The notes: a model not told the origin generated them from the letters alone. DNA of 64,000 nucleotides from JAUVDZ01 sp042568205 (GCA_042568205.1 JBHPJE010000002.1:42518-106517), one strand, 5' to 3'; counted from the stretch's first letter, positions 17,669 through 26,780 are shown. Made by a program: numbers and translations.

Positions 17669-17941
17669 TCAATACCTAACCTCAAACCCTTCGCAACCTT
17701 CTGGCGCTACCCATTCGATTTCGACTTTTTCAACTTGTGAGCCTGGAGAGCCCTGATGGCACCAGGCGATCATTTGGTCAACTGAGTCGCTTGAGCCTTC
17801 TAACATGGCTTCTACTGTGCCATCTGAGGCATTGCGAACCCAGCCGGCAACTTTAAGTTCGCTGGCTTTTTCTTGTGCGTAATCGCGAAAAAATACTCCT
17901 TGTACAAGTCCAATAATTTTTAATTTTGCACATTTTGACAT
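17669..17941 (-). CDS. acyP: acylphosphatase
   Basis: 90 residues, the usual size. The enzyme hydrolyses acyl-phosphates such as carbamoyl phosphate or 1,3-bisphosphoglycerate. The catalytic pair is present: Arg19 in VQGVFFRDYA and Asn37 in GWVRNASDGTVE. It is a monocistronic minus-strand gene, divergent from murF with only 34 bp between the two starts, so the two promoters must overlap. Confidence 0.95.
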   Translation of the reverse strand: MSKCAKLKIIGLVQGVFFRDYAQEKASELKVAGWVRNASDGTVEAMLEGSSDSVDQMIAWCHQGSPGSQVEKVEIEWVAPEGCEGFEVRY

Positions 17942-17975
17942 ATAATACCTGCGGCTATTTCTAGTTCTATTATAA

Positions 17976-19244
17976 ATGAAAACTCTGTTAAGAAAAATCG
18001 TTCTTAAGAAACTTGAAATTCTTGCGAGAATTAAGCTGCGTCGAATGAATGCAAAAGTAATTGGTGTGACAGGGAGTGTTGGTAAAACAACATGTAAAGA
18101 TGCAATTTATGATGTGCTTAGTAAAAAGTATCGGGTTTTGAAAAACAAGAAAAGTTTTAATTCTGAGTTTGGATTGCCTTTGACTATTTTGCATCAGGAT
18201 TCTGGTTTTGGATCAGCAAAAGAGTGGATGGGAATTTTATGGAGAGGGTTTGTGCGAACTTTTTTTGTGGAAGATAAATATGACTATCTAATTTTAGAAA
18301 TGGGAGTGGATAAGCCTGGAGACATGGACTTTCTAGTTGGCTTAGCTAAGCCGAATATTGCGATCATTACTGCAATTAAACCTGTACATCTTGATGATGC
18401 TCAGTTTAAAAATGTTGAAGAAATTTTTAAAGAGAAAAGTAAAATTTGCAATGATGCTGAAGTTTGTTTGGTTAATCATGATGATCAATATATCTCAAAA
18501 CTTCAAAAAGAGAATGTTCATACTTATGGATCCAAAAACCATGTGGACTATAGAGTGAAAAATTTTGAACAAACTGAAGAGGGAATTGAATTTGATGTTG
18601 AAAATAATGGGAATTCATATCAATTTTATGCTCCATTGTATGGACAGTATTGGACAGCGAGTTTAATGCCGGCAATTGTACTTGGTTTTACTGAAGGTGT
18701 TGGAATAAATGATATTATTGATGCTATTGAAAATTACAAACTACCTCCGGGACGTTTGAGTTTGATTGAGGGACAAAAGGAAAGTCTGATCCTGGATAGT
18801 ACGTATAATGCGGCTCCTGAAGGGGTAAAAGAGTCTTTGAAGGTTTTAGATTTTTTTGGAAAAAACAGGAATAAACGGAGGGTGTGTGTGTTAGGAAATA
18901 TGAATGAGCTCGGGGAATTTTCAAAAGAATTACATGAAGAGGTTGGAGCAGAAATCCCACAAAATTGTGATTTATTACTAACTGTGGGTGAAGATGTAAG
19001 ATATGCTGCCTCGTCAGCCAATAAACATGGAATGGATTCATCTAAGATAAAAAGTTTTCCTTCAGCAAAAGAAGCTGCAAAGTATTACAAAGAAATTATG
19101 AATTTTGGTGACATTGTGTTGGTGAAAGGTTCACAAAATAAAGTGCGCTTAGAAATCTTTGTTAAAGCGCTCATGAAACATCCGGACAAAGCAAAAGAAT
19201 TGCTTGTAAGACAAGGTGAAAAGTGGCAGAATATAGCTCCTTAA
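17976..19244 (+). CDS. murF: MurF-like UDP-MurNAc-tripeptide D-Ala-D-Ala ligase
   Basis: 422 residues of the Mur ligase fold. The ATP P-loop GVTGSVGKTT is near residues 30-39; then KSFNSEFGLPLTIL, the metal-binding YLILEMGVDKPGDMDFL, a TAIKPVHLD segment, LDSTYNAAPEGVKESL and the C-terminal GNMNELGE. These are closer to MurF than to MurC, D or E. The N-terminal substrate domain is short compared with E. coli MurF (452 residues); the sequence starts with a basic segment (LLRKIVLKKLEILARIKLRR) almost directly before the P-loop, so the UDP-binding domain is reduced. The role is the last cytoplasmic step of peptidoglycan precursor synthesis. It is followed after 9 bp by holB. Confidence 0.8.
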   Translation: MKTLLRKIVLKKLEILARIKLRRMNAKVIGVTGSVGKTTCKDAIYDVLSKKYRVLKNKKSFNSEFGLPLTILHQDSGFGSAKEWMGILWRGFVRTFFVEDKYDYLILEMGVDKPGDMDFLVGLAKPNIAIITAIKPVHLDDAQFKNVEEIFKEKSKICNDAEVCLVNHDDQYISKLQKENVHTYGSKNHVDYRVKNFEQTEEGIEFDVENNGNSYQFYAPLYGQYWTASLMPAIVLGFTEGVGINDIIDAIENYKLPPGRLSLIEGQKESLILDSTYNAAPEGVKESLKVLDFFGKNRNKRRVCVLGNMNELGEFSKELHEEVGAEIPQNCDLLLTVGEDVRYAASSANKHGMDSSKIKSFPSAKEAAKYYKEIMNFGDIVLVKGSQNKVRLEIFVKALMKHPDKAKELLVRQGEKWQNIAP

Positions 19245-19253
19245 TCGCAGCGA

Positions 19254-20180
19254 ATGTACAACTGGAATATTATCGGACACAAGAAGCAATTAGAGATGAT
19301 TGAGAAAGATATTGAATCTGGAAATTTAGCACATGCATATTTATTTGCTGGACCTTCAAGAGTTGGTAAGTTTTCAATTGTGAAAAAACTGGCAAATATT
19401 CTTCAGTGCGATAATAATCTTTGCAATACCTGTCCAACTTGTAAGCAATTAAAAAGCGGGAATCATCCTGACACGATTGTACTACGAGCTGATGGGGAGT
19501 CCATTAAGATTGAACAGGTTAGAGAGATCATTACGCGGCTTCAAATGACCAAACAGTCTAATTACAAATTTCTGCTTATTAAAGGGGCTGAACGGCTTAC
19601 TCCAGAAGCTGCAAATTGTCTTTTAAAAACGCTCGAAGAGCCTCCACCGAACACTTTGATTATAATGACAACTTCAAATATCAGGGAAATTTTGCCAACA
19701 ATTATTTCGAGAGTTCGATTAATCAAATTTACAGCATATTCAAATAAATTTATTGAAGAAAAGCTTACAGAGTTATATCCAGATAAAGATCCTGACACAA
19801 TAAAACAGGTTGCATCGCTTGCTCTTGGAAAAAGTGGAAAAGCGATTCGGCTTTTGGAAAATTCTGAGCTTCTCCAGAAGTATTTAAACATGTATAATGT
19901 TCTCTGTGAGTTTTTAGAGGATAAACCGCTGTATGCAAAGTTTGGCGTTGTAGAAGAGGTTTTAAATGAAGAAAAATCACCTGATGAGTTTCTTGATGTG
20001 TTTACTCATCTTGTAAGAACAAAGCTCCAATCAGGAATTAATGTTGATACGATAACTCCTGAAAAAAAACAATATTATCTTGATCTTCTTGCATCGATTG
20101 AAGAAACCCGAAATCTACTTAAAAGGAATATCAACGCAAGATTAGCTCTTGAAAACTTAGCACTTAAAACAATTATTTAA
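19254..20180 (+). CDS. holB: DNA polymerase III delta' subunit
   Basis: 308 residues, AAA+ clamp-loader protein. An IIGHKKQ opening and AHAYLFAGP precede a P-loop-like GPSRVGKFS (33-41) that is not a perfect Walker A, as usual for delta'. A zinc module has cysteines at 52, 57, 60 and 63. The sensor region KGAERLTPEAANCLLKTLEEPPPNT is diagnostic. It works with gamma/tau and delta to load the beta clamp, whose gene dnaN is 20 kb away in this window. The stop overlaps the next gene's ATG by one base. The holB-ricT order is the same as in Firmicutes. Confidence 0.93.
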   Translation: MYNWNIIGHKKQLEMIEKDIESGNLAHAYLFAGPSRVGKFSIVKKLANILQCDNNLCNTCPTCKQLKSGNHPDTIVLRADGESIKIEQVREIITRLQMTKQSNYKFLLIKGAERLTPEAANCLLKTLEEPPPNTLIIMTTSNIREILPTIISRVRLIKFTAYSNKFIEEKLTELYPDKDPDTIKQVASLALGKSGKAIRLLENSELLQKYLNMYNVLCEFLEDKPLYAKFGVVEEVLNEEKSPDEFLDVFTHLVRTKLQSGINVDTITPEKKQYYLDLLASIEETRNLLKRNINARLALENLALKTII

Positions 20181-21022
20181 TGATAGTTACAGGAATATTC
20201 GATCAATTCACTCGTAAAGAAATCTTGCTCCCAGAGCCGGAAAACACTGAATTAAAAGCAGGAGATTTCGCAGTTTTTCATGATGATGAAAATCGGGAAA
20301 ACATAGGACGTGTGCATTATTCTTCTAGAAAAGTCTCTGATTCACACGATAAGATTGCTAAAAGTTATTCATTTTTACGTAAAGCTACTCCAAACGATGT
20401 TCAGAAAATGGAAATGCAGGGTGAAAAATCTGTTGAGGCTATGCAAAAATGTAAGGAGAAAATTGCAGAGCATGAGCTTGAAATGATTTTAGAATTTGTT
20501 GAATACTCGTTGGATGGAAATAGAATTAATTTTATTTTTACTGCTGATGATCGTGTGGATTTTAGAGATTTAGTAAAAGATTTGGCAAAAACTTTTCAAA
20601 AACAAATTCATTTGCAGCAAATTGGACCTCGCGATAAAGCTCGGATCGTAACTGGCCGGGGTAAATGCGGGAAAGGCCTATGCTGCTCAAACTGGCTTAA
20701 TGACTTACAAAGTATAACTATGGATATGGTAAGATCTCAAAATTTAGAAAGCAAAGGAAGTGCAAAACTTTCTGGATGCTGTGGAAAATTAATGTGTTGT
20801 TTACGATATGAAGTTGAAGAATACAAAAAGCTGAAAAAGAATCTACCTAAATATGGAAGCATCGTTAAGGTGAAAAAAGGTGATGCAAAGGTAATTGGGC
20901 TTGATATTTTAAATCAAAACGTTAAACTCCTCTACCCTGATAACAGCTTTGATGTTGCGCCTGTAAGCGACATTAAAAAAGTTGTAACTGAAGGAAAAGG
21001 GGAAGAATCTAACGACTCATAA
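20180..21022 (+). CDS. ricT: PSP1-domain protein, RicT/YaaT homologue
   Basis: 280 residues. The PSP1 core occupies about 75-215 and contains the signature TGRGKCGKGLCCSNWL (Cys-rich) and GCCGKLMCCLRYEVEEY, with six to seven cysteines able to hold an iron-sulfur cluster. In Bacillus, RicT (YaaT) acts with RicA and RicF on RNase Y-dependent mRNA processing, and it lies next to holB just as here. RNase Y itself is encoded 3 kb away on the other strand (24166). Residues 240-280 are a variable tail. The role is inferred from the family. Confidence 0.88.
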   Translation: MIVTGIFDQFTRKEILLPEPENTELKAGDFAVFHDDENRENIGRVHYSSRKVSDSHDKIAKSYSFLRKATPNDVQKMEMQGEKSVEAMQKCKEKIAEHELEMILEFVEYSLDGNRINFIFTADDRVDFRDLVKDLAKTFQKQIHLQQIGPRDKARIVTGRGKCGKGLCCSNWLNDLQSITMDMVRSQNLESKGSAKLSGCCGKLMCCLRYEVEEYKKLKKNLPKYGSIVKVKKGDAKVIGLDILNQNVKLLYPDNSFDVAPVSDIKKVVTEGKGEESNDS

Positions 21023-21763
21023 ATGATCTACATAATTGCTTTATCATTACTGGCTTTAATTGTAATTTTTGTACGCCGATATTTAATCGTTGTAAGAGGT
21101 GTGCATCTTGAACAAATGATTTTTAATGAAAGCGAAAAGGCCACAAAGGGCTTATTAAAGACGTTTCATGTCAAGAGAAAGCCTAAAGTTGAACATGGAG
21201 ATAAATCTACTCAGGTGAAAATTTATTACACTCAAGCAATGGCATCTTATGAAAATGGCGAACTTGCAGAGTCTCAAGAACATTTTGAAAAAGTTTATAA
21301 AATGGATAAAAATTTCAAAGACGCCAGTAAAAAATTAGGATTAATTTATTTAAAAAAAGAATTATTTGATAAGGCAGAAGATATTTTTCGTGATCTAATT
21401 GTAATAAATGAAGAAGATGCAGTTGCGCACAGTAATCTTGGTCGTGCTTTATACGAACAAAAAAAGTTTCAAGAAGCATTAGAAGCTTATTTGAAATCTA
21501 TTATTTTAGATTCATCGCGTGCAGGAAGATTTATTAGTATTGCAGAAGTTTATCGGGCAATGAAAGATAATTTGAAAGCTGAGGAAATGTATAAAAAAGC
21601 AATAGATTTAGATTCTCAAAATGTAAATTATTTGTTAGCATTTGCTGATTTTCAACATGAACTTGGCAAAAACTCTCAAGCCAAATATTACCTTAGGTTA
21701 GCTTTAAATGAAGATCCGACTAATCGAATCGCTTTAGAAATGTTAAATGAAATTGAAGGCTAA
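21023..21763 (+). CDS. membrane-anchored TPR protein
   Basis: 246 residues beginning immediately after ricT. Residues 2-20 form one membrane helix followed by RRYLIVVRG, so the rest should be cytoplasmic or exposed by a signal-anchor. From about residue 70, TPR motifs follow one after another (ASYENGELAESQEHFEKVYKMD; AHSNLGRALYEQKKFQEALEAY; AEEMYKKAIDLDSQN; AKYYLRLALNEDP), at least four units. TPRs are protein-interaction scaffolds. It ends convergently with the VanW gene (4 bp overlap). Partner unknown. Confidence 0.8.
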   Translation: MIYIIALSLLALIVIFVRRYLIVVRGVHLEQMIFNESEKATKGLLKTFHVKRKPKVEHGDKSTQVKIYYTQAMASYENGELAESQEHFEKVYKMDKNFKDASKKLGLIYLKKELFDKAEDIFRDLIVINEEDAVAHSNLGRALYEQKKFQEALEAYLKSIILDSSRAGRFISIAEVYRAMKDNLKAEEMYKKAIDLDSQNVNYLLAFADFQHELGKNSQAKYYLRLALNEDPTNRIALEMLNEIEG

Positions 21764-23832
21764 GCTTCGGCTGGAGCTTCTGCTGGGACCTCTGCTTCTC
21801 CTGGACCAACCAGTATTTTTGCAGGAATAGCACGATATTGCGAACCAATTGTTTCTTTAACTGTTTCTCCGGCAGCATCTGTTAAATATCTATACCATGT
21901 TGCATTGAAGCCTGTGTGTGGCACTTCCATTTGCTTTCTTTGACCTGGTGCTAAAGTAGGGGATTCGATTACTTGCGCAGGTCCTGGATAATGATATCCT
22001 CCCAAGTATGGACCTTCTAATTCAACACTTCGCCCATCGCCTGTTCCATAAAACTTAAAGAAAGCTTTTGTCCCTTCTGTGTATCCCTGAATTAAAATAT
22101 GTGCAGGAGTGTTATTTGTAAATTTAACATCATGAACACCTGGATAAATCGTTGCATCCAATCCATAACCATAAACCTGAGAGTAGTAAGAAACCGCATA
22201 AGAATGAGGCGCACGCTCAACAACTGGCAATCCTGCCAATAAGGCTGCTCTGTACATTGTAGATGAAACCTGGCAAAGTCCGCCTCCATATTCTGGGATA
22301 GTCCCTTCTGCTTTAATGACTAATTCTGGTTTAAATCCAGTGTATGCTTCAACTGGGCCAAGAATAGTATTGAATGAAAAAGTTTCGCCTGGCTTAATAA
22401 TATGGCCCTGAAATTTGCCGATTCCAGTGTTAATATTGTGAATTCTACTCCATGTCGATCCAGCGAATGCAGAACGACCAGTTGAAATTAACTCTTTAAT
22501 TCCTAGTTTTTGAAGATCTTCTGAAACTTCAACATTTGCTGGTTGAAATTGAATTGGAATTGGAACTTCATTAATTTTGCTATTTATGGCTAATGTAAGC
22601 CCTTTTAATAAAAAGTCTCTATTTATTATTTGGCCGTTTTCTCCTTTGCCTTCAATAATTGGAGTCCCTTCTTCGTCAGTATAAATTTTTACATCTGATG
22701 GCGCTGTTTCTAAAAGAGGGCTAAGTTTTTCATCAATATATGTCTCAAATGGCTCATCTAGAACTTCGATTTGCAATTGGTTTTTTAGAGATATTGGATC
22801 CGGCAATTCAAAAAGGCTGCCTTTTGGAAGTTCAAGTGCCATTGATGTACTATCTCCAATATTAAGAATATCTGTATACCCAAATCTTACCCAATCGATA
22901 TTGTCGATAAGCTTTAAATTAAAATTGAAATTTTCATATGAAAGCGCGATTGTTTGATTAAGTTTGTCTTTAATTTCGTCTAGCTGCTGCTCTAAATCAA
23001 CTACCGTAACTATCGGTGGGTAATCAAAAGTTGAAACCTCGACAGGATCACTCGAAAGGTTAGATGAGCGGTCTTTAAGGTCTTGATAGAGCTTCCTTAT
23101 GTCAATTGCTTTGCCTTCAACCTCAGGAACAATTGTTAATACACCTCCTTCAAAAGCAAGGTATGCATTTCTTGTTTTCTGATCTCCAAACGCAAATTCT
23201 TCTTCGATCAACTGTCGGGCCTGATCAATATCAACATTGCTATAATATGGCACGTCTTCTCCATTCCAAGCCGAAAGCAAAATTGTAGCTAAGTTAGAAT
23301 TATCAAATTTTACAAAATTAACTTCAGCGATAGTTGCACGCGTATCTAGCTCAATACCTAGCTGGGCTGGTAAAAAATCTGATTCTAAATTATTAAATTT
23401 AATCACAACAGGTTGCTCCATGAACTCTCCTCCATATTTAACGAGAACGTTATAAGCTTCTACCATTTCTTTTGAAGTGAGGTCTGCACCTGCAACTGTG
23501 GTTCCTGGTGCTGCACGATTAAGTAAATTTGCAGTTAAAATAAGTGAAGAAATTTGAAAAATTACAAATAATGCAAGCAAAGACACTGTAATAATCGCGG
23601 GCTTTCTGAGGTCTTTTGCAAGCTTATGCTTAATTGTTGTTGCAAGCTTTGAATGCTTTGGCGCAGCCTGTTTCAGCTCTTCCTTCTTCTTCGTGGACTT
23701 AGCTTTTATGGCTTTCTTCTTAGGTTTCTTTGTAGATTTTTTTGGCGTAGCTTTAACCTGGACTTTTTGAGTCTTTTTTAAAGCAGACTTCTTTTTCTGC
23801 TGGGTCTGTTTCTTTCGTTTTTTCTTTGCCAT
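21760..23832 (-). CDS. VanW-family protein with peptidoglycan-binding domain
   Basis: 690 residues. The first ~75 are an extreme Lys-rich cytoplasmic tail, then one transmembrane helix (about 78-100), then an extracytoplasmic part with YoaR-like putative peptidoglycan-binding modules (about 105-450) and the VanW domain (about 455-600; SRIHNINTGIGKFQG, KPGETFSFN, GGGLCQVSSTMYRAALLAGL, RAPHSYAVSYY). A beta-rich C-terminal part ends in a Glu/Ala/Pro tail. Related proteins are common in Gram-positives and CPR, sometimes in vancomycin clusters, but VanW's activity is not established. It likely acts in the cell wall. First gene upstream of the YtxH gene? No: it is read after it, 40 bp downstream. 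Confidence 0.85.
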   Translation of the reverse strand: MAKKKRKKQTQQKKKSALKKTQKVQVKATPKKSTKKPKKKAIKAKSTKKKEELKQAAPKHSKLATTIKHKLAKDLRKPAIITVSLLALFVIFQISSLILTANLLNRAAPGTTVAGADLTSKEMVEAYNVLVKYGGEFMEQPVVIKFNNLESDFLPAQLGIELDTRATIAEVNFVKFDNSNLATILLSAWNGEDVPYYSNVDIDQARQLIEEEFAFGDQKTRNAYLAFEGGVLTIVPEVEGKAIDIRKLYQDLKDRSSNLSSDPVEVSTFDYPPIVTVVDLEQQLDEIKDKLNQTIALSYENFNFNLKLIDNIDWVRFGYTDILNIGDSTSMALELPKGSLFELPDPISLKNQLQIEVLDEPFETYIDEKLSPLLETAPSDVKIYTDEEGTPIIEGKGENGQIINRDFLLKGLTLAINSKINEVPIPIQFQPANVEVSEDLQKLGIKELISTGRSAFAGSTWSRIHNINTGIGKFQGHIIKPGETFSFNTILGPVEAYTGFKPELVIKAEGTIPEYGGGLCQVSSTMYRAALLAGLPVVERAPHSYAVSYYSQVYGYGLDATIYPGVHDVKFTNNTPAHILIQGYTEGTKAFFKFYGTGDGRSVELEGPYLGGYHYPGPAQVIESPTLAPGQRKQMEVPHTGFNATWYRYLTDAAGETVKETIGSQYRAIPAKILVGPGEAEVPAEAPAEA

Positions 23833-23871
23833 AAAGCCTTAAAATAGGAGGTTTGTAATTGTAGCCTATTT

Positions 23872-24156
23872 TTATTTTTTTCGTAAATGTTTTTTTAACT
23901 TTTTCCATACTTTGCCGCCTTTCTTTTTCACTTCTTTAATATCATTTTCGTGCTCATCCATGAATTTTTCTGTAACTTGTCTACTTTTTTCATATACTTC
24001 TGAACCTTTGTCCTTAAGATATTTTCGTGTTTCTTCTCCCTTTTTTGGCGCTACAGTCATCCCAACAACCGATCCGATTGCACCACCAACAATAGCCCCC
24101 ATCACAACCTTGTCCATCATACCTTTCTTTTTTTTCTTCTTTTTCTTGCCAAACAT
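23872..24156 (-). CDS. YtxH-like small membrane protein
   Basis: 94 residues. A Lys-rich N-terminus (MFGKKKKKKKK) is followed by a glycine-rich helix VVMGAIVGGAIGSVVGMTVAPKKGEETR, the standard YtxH arrangement (Gly-zipper helix, then APKxGxETR), and a charged helical C-terminus. YtxH proteins are stress-associated in Bacillus with unclear function. It lies 9 bp downstream of rny and 40 bp before the VanW gene, so the three may be cotranscribed. Confidence 0.8.
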   Translation of the reverse strand: MFGKKKKKKKKGMMDKVVMGAIVGGAIGSVVGMTVAPKKGEETRKYLKDKGSEVYEKSRQVTEKFMDEHENDIKEVKKKGGKVWKKLKKHLRKK

Positions 24157-24165
24157 TTGTAAGGG

Positions 24166-25701
24166 TTATTTTGCGTAGTCAACTGCCCTAGTTCGCCTTA
24201 TCACATTTACTTTTATCTTTCCAGGATAACTTAAATTTTCCTCAATCTCATCAGCGATTTTCTTTGCAATGCCGTTCATTTCACCATCTTTGATATCTTC
24301 AGGAGTAACCATCACTCTAAGTTCGCGACCAGCTGAAATTGCAAAAGTTTTATTTACTCCATTGAATGAAGTTGCTATTTCTTCAAGAGCTTTTAAGCGC
24401 TCTAAATATTTACCTAAGGATTCCTGACGTGCGCCTGGACGACCAGCCGAAATCGCATCAGCAGCCATAACAAGCCTAGCCATAGGCGTATTTGGCGTCT
24501 CTGCTTCATGATGCGTCCACGCTGCATGGATTTCTTCTTCAGTGAAACATCCATATTTTGTCATAATCTCACGCGATAAAACATCATGCGACGAACCTTC
24601 AACATGCTGATCAATTGCCTTTCCAATATCATGGAAAAACGCTGCAACCTTAGTAGACTGCGGATCCAGTCCCAGCTCACCAGCGAGTAGCTCGGCCATC
24701 GATGCAACCTCAAAAGAATGAAGAAGGATGTTTTGACCATAACTCGTTCTATACTTAAGACGTCCAATAATTTTGATAAGTTCCTTTGGGAATTTCCGCT
24801 TAAACTTCATCTTTTTGATAGCTTTCTCTCCAACAGCAAATAGATCCTGTTCGATTTCTTTTTTTGCTGCAGTAATTGCATCTTTAATATCTTTTTCATT
24901 AATTCTCTTTTTGCGAACGAGTTTTTCAAGTGTGATTCGTGCAACATTTTTTCTTAAAAGATCAAAAGTCGAAACAAGAATAGTGTTTGGTTCGTCATTA
25001 AAGACAACGTCAACATCCAATAGTTCTTCGAATTTTTTAATATTTTCCGCGTTTCTTCCCACGATTACGGCTTTTGCTTCATCTCTTTTAACTTTTACTT
25101 TTGCTTCTTTTTTCTCAACAGAAGTTTCATCAGCAAATTTTTGCATTGAAGATTTTAGTATTTCTTTAGCTATTTTTTCTGCATGTTCACGTGCATATTC
25201 AACATGCTTAGCGATTTTTTCAGCTGCTGCGTCTGCTGTGTTTTTTTCGAAATTTTTAAGAAGTGCTTGCTTGAGGTTATCGATTCGTTCACCGCACCTA
25301 GATGCGAGTTTTTGTTTAACTAATTCCTCTAATTCAACATGTTTTTCTTCGCTGTCAGTAATCTGTTTTTCAATATCAATAAGCGCGCCTCTTAAGTGGT
25401 CGTTTTTCACTTCTTTTCTCTCAAAAGCGTCTTCTTTAAATTTTACATTTTGCTCAATCGTATGGATCAAAGTTTTCATCTGATTAATCGTATCTTCTGT
25501 GTTTTGCTTTACATTCTCAGCTTTTTCGCGTGCCTCTGTTTTAATTGTTGCAGCCTCTTCTTTGCTTTGATCAAGCATCTCGTCGCTCTTCTTCTTCGAC
25601 TTATCAACATCAATAAATTTCAACCTGCTAAAAACCACCTGGCTTACAATCGCGCCAAGGACCAAAGCCCCTACGATAATTAGTATATTAGTTAAAGTCA
25701 T
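24166..25701 (-). CDS. rny: ribonuclease Y
   Basis: 511 residues, family length. Order: N-terminal membrane helix (1-25), long coiled coil (about 30-190), KH RNA-binding domain (about 205-270; AVIVGRNAENIKKFEELLDVDV), and an HD phosphohydrolase domain with HSFEVASMAELLAG and FFHDIGKAID (about 330-370), ending in VNVIRRTRAVDYAK, a typical Rny tail. The enzyme is a membrane-bound endoribonuclease that starts mRNA decay. RicT, a known RNase Y partner in Bacillus, is encoded at 20180. An AT-rich gap with REP-like hairpins lies upstream. Confidence 0.95.
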   Translation of the reverse strand: MTLTNILIIVGALVLGAIVSQVVFSRLKFIDVDKSKKKSDEMLDQSKEEAATIKTEAREKAENVKQNTEDTINQMKTLIHTIEQNVKFKEDAFERKEVKNDHLRGALIDIEKQITDSEEKHVELEELVKQKLASRCGERIDNLKQALLKNFEKNTADAAAEKIAKHVEYAREHAEKIAKEILKSSMQKFADETSVEKKEAKVKVKRDEAKAVIVGRNAENIKKFEELLDVDVVFNDEPNTILVSTFDLLRKNVARITLEKLVRKKRINEKDIKDAITAAKKEIEQDLFAVGEKAIKKMKFKRKFPKELIKIIGRLKYRTSYGQNILLHSFEVASMAELLAGELGLDPQSTKVAAFFHDIGKAIDQHVEGSSHDVLSREIMTKYGCFTEEEIHAAWTHHEAETPNTPMARLVMAADAISAGRPGARQESLGKYLERLKALEEIATSFNGVNKTFAISAGRELRVMVTPEDIKDGEMNGIAKKIADEIEENLSYPGKIKVNVIRRTRAVDYAK

Positions 25702-25792
25702 CTAAATGTTTAATTGTGCTTTTTGCGCAGATGTGCGCAGCGATATTTTACTCTTATTTAAGCTGAAAAGCAAAGAAAAAAGGCCGTTGTTT

Positions 25793-25839
25793 ATATCCGA
25801 TATGGGCACTATATCGGGCATGAGCTTTATATCGGATAT
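25793..25839. repeat. REP-like hairpin, left flank of RAYT 1
   Basis: ATATCCGATAT (25793-25803) and its exact reverse complement ATATCGGATAT (25829-25839) flank a third degenerate half-site ATATCGGGCAT (25811-25821). The same arms recur downstream of the transposase at 26321-26349. Confidence 0.8.
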
Positions 25840-25893
25840 AGAAATTTATAGTTTTTTTAGAAAAATTTTAAATATGTCTTGTATGCTATTCGC

Positions 25894-26316
25894 ATGAAAA
25901 GATTCAATTTATCAAAAAACGTTTATTATCACGTGTTTAATAGAGGTGTCTCGAAAATGAAAATCTTTAAAGATGATCCAGATTATAAATTCTTTATGCT
26001 TAAAATTTCTCGTTTAATTGTTAGAGATAAAATGCATATTGTTAGATTTTGTGTAATGCCAAATCATTTTCATTTCTTGCTGAAAAATAATCATGAAGCC
26101 AGATTAATTTCTTCTTTTATGAAAAGTTTGCAGCTTTCTTACGCTAAATATTTCAATTGCAAATATGATCATTCGGGGCATGTCTTTCAAGGAAATTACA
26201 ATCTCGTTTATATAAAATCACAAGGAGACTTTGAAAGGATAAAAAAATATATCTTTAATAATCCTGTCAAAGCTGGATTGGTAAAAGAACCAAAGGATTG
26301 GCGATATTCTGGATAA
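25894..26316 (+). CDS. RAYT: REP-associated tyrosine transposase (Y1/HUH)
   Basis: 140 residues from ATG 25894 (MKRFNLSKNVYYH); an upstream TTG at 25879 is less likely because the second copy in the window begins at the same point. The IS200-like Y1 fold is clear: YYHVFNRGVSK, VMPNHFHFLLK (HUH motif), LQLSYAKYFN (catalytic Tyr) and HVFQGNY, then IFNNPVKAGLV. RAYTs are domesticated single-strand transposases thought to spread REP hairpins. Here both sides carry hairpins with the same arms. It is read away from rny. The sequence is 40-50% identical by eye to the second RAYT at 44903, whose hairpins have a different sequence. Confidence 0.9.
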   Translation: MKRFNLSKNVYYHVFNRGVSKMKIFKDDPDYKFFMLKISRLIVRDKMHIVRFCVMPNHFHFLLKNNHEARLISSFMKSLQLSYAKYFNCKYDHSGHVFQGNYNLVYIKSQGDFERIKKYIFNNPVKAGLVKEPKDWRYSG

Positions 26317-26320
26317 TTTT

Positions 26321-26349
26321 ATATCCGATATAAGCGCCATATCGGATAT
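26321..26349. repeat. REP-like hairpin, right flank of RAYT 1
   Basis: ATATCCGATAT (26321-26331), a 7-nt loop and ATATCGGATAT (26339-26349) form a perfect 11-bp stem starting 4 bases after the RAYT stop codon. Its last base overlaps an extended -10 element for the next gene. Confidence 0.85.
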
Positions 26350-26357
26350 GGTATAAT
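26349..26357 (+). promoter_or_regulatory. extended -10 promoter next to REP hairpin
   Basis: TGGTATAAT at 26349-26357 fits an extended -10 (TGn-TATAAT). No -35 consensus is visible because the spacer is the REP hairpin. The same TGGTATAAT precedes the paralogous gene at 27285. Confidence 0.55.
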
Positions 26358-26388
26358 TAGGGGTGATTTATTCTTAACCCACATGGGT

Positions 26389-26772
26389 ATGGAACTTTCG
26401 CTTTATTTAGGTCAGTTGTTTAGTGTGGTGCTCGTGGTTATCGGGCTTGCTCTTTTGCTGCGATCTAAACACTATGCTAAGGCTTACAAAGCTTGGATGA
26501 AAGACGCAGGTTTGGCGCTATTCACTGGCATGGTTGTTTTGGTTGCTGGTGTAGCTGTTGTGCTTGTTCACAATGTGTGGATTGCAAGCTGGGAAGTATT
26601 AATTACTATCGTTGGTTGGGGAATGGTGCTCAAAGGTGTGTTATTCCTGCTTCTGCCAAAAGAATTTGAAAAATTGGTGGATTATTTTATGAAAATGTCA
26701 TGGCTGCTTCCGCTTGGAGCTGTTATTTGGATCGTTGGAGGTCTGTACCTCGGATACAACGTTTGGATGTAA
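26389..26772 (+). CDS. four-helix membrane protein, paralogue 1
   Basis: 127 residues from ATG 26389 (an ATG at 26383 adds two residues; the shorter start matches the paralogue, which also begins MELS). Four hydrophobic helices are predicted. Conserved with the gene at 27285 are LG-LL-----YYAK-----MKD-G, then VLVHNVWIASWEVLITIVGW, LKGVLFLLLP, and a final G-x-Y-x-W. The HNVW-SW-TI-GW motif between helices 2 and 3 resembles small conserved membrane proteins of unknown function in CPR and other bacteria. No catalytic motif. It ends in a terminator and lies between RAYT 1 and an unrelated minus-strand gene. Confidence 0.75.
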   Translation: MELSLYLGQLFSVVLVVIGLALLLRSKHYAKAYKAWMKDAGLALFTGMVVLVAGVAVVLVHNVWIASWEVLITIVGWGMVLKGVLFLLLPKEFEKLVDYFMKMSWLLPLGAVIWIVGGLYLGYNVWM

Positions 26773-26780
26773 TTTTTTAA

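Noticed and set aside
24773..25483. 236-residue plus-strand ORF
   Set aside because: Antisense to RNase Y; Ser/Phe-rich composition is the mirror of its Lys/Glu coiled coil.
25706..25897. 63-residue plus-strand ORF between rny and RAYT 1
   Set aside because: It reads through the REP-like hairpins and has no recognisable pattern or start support.
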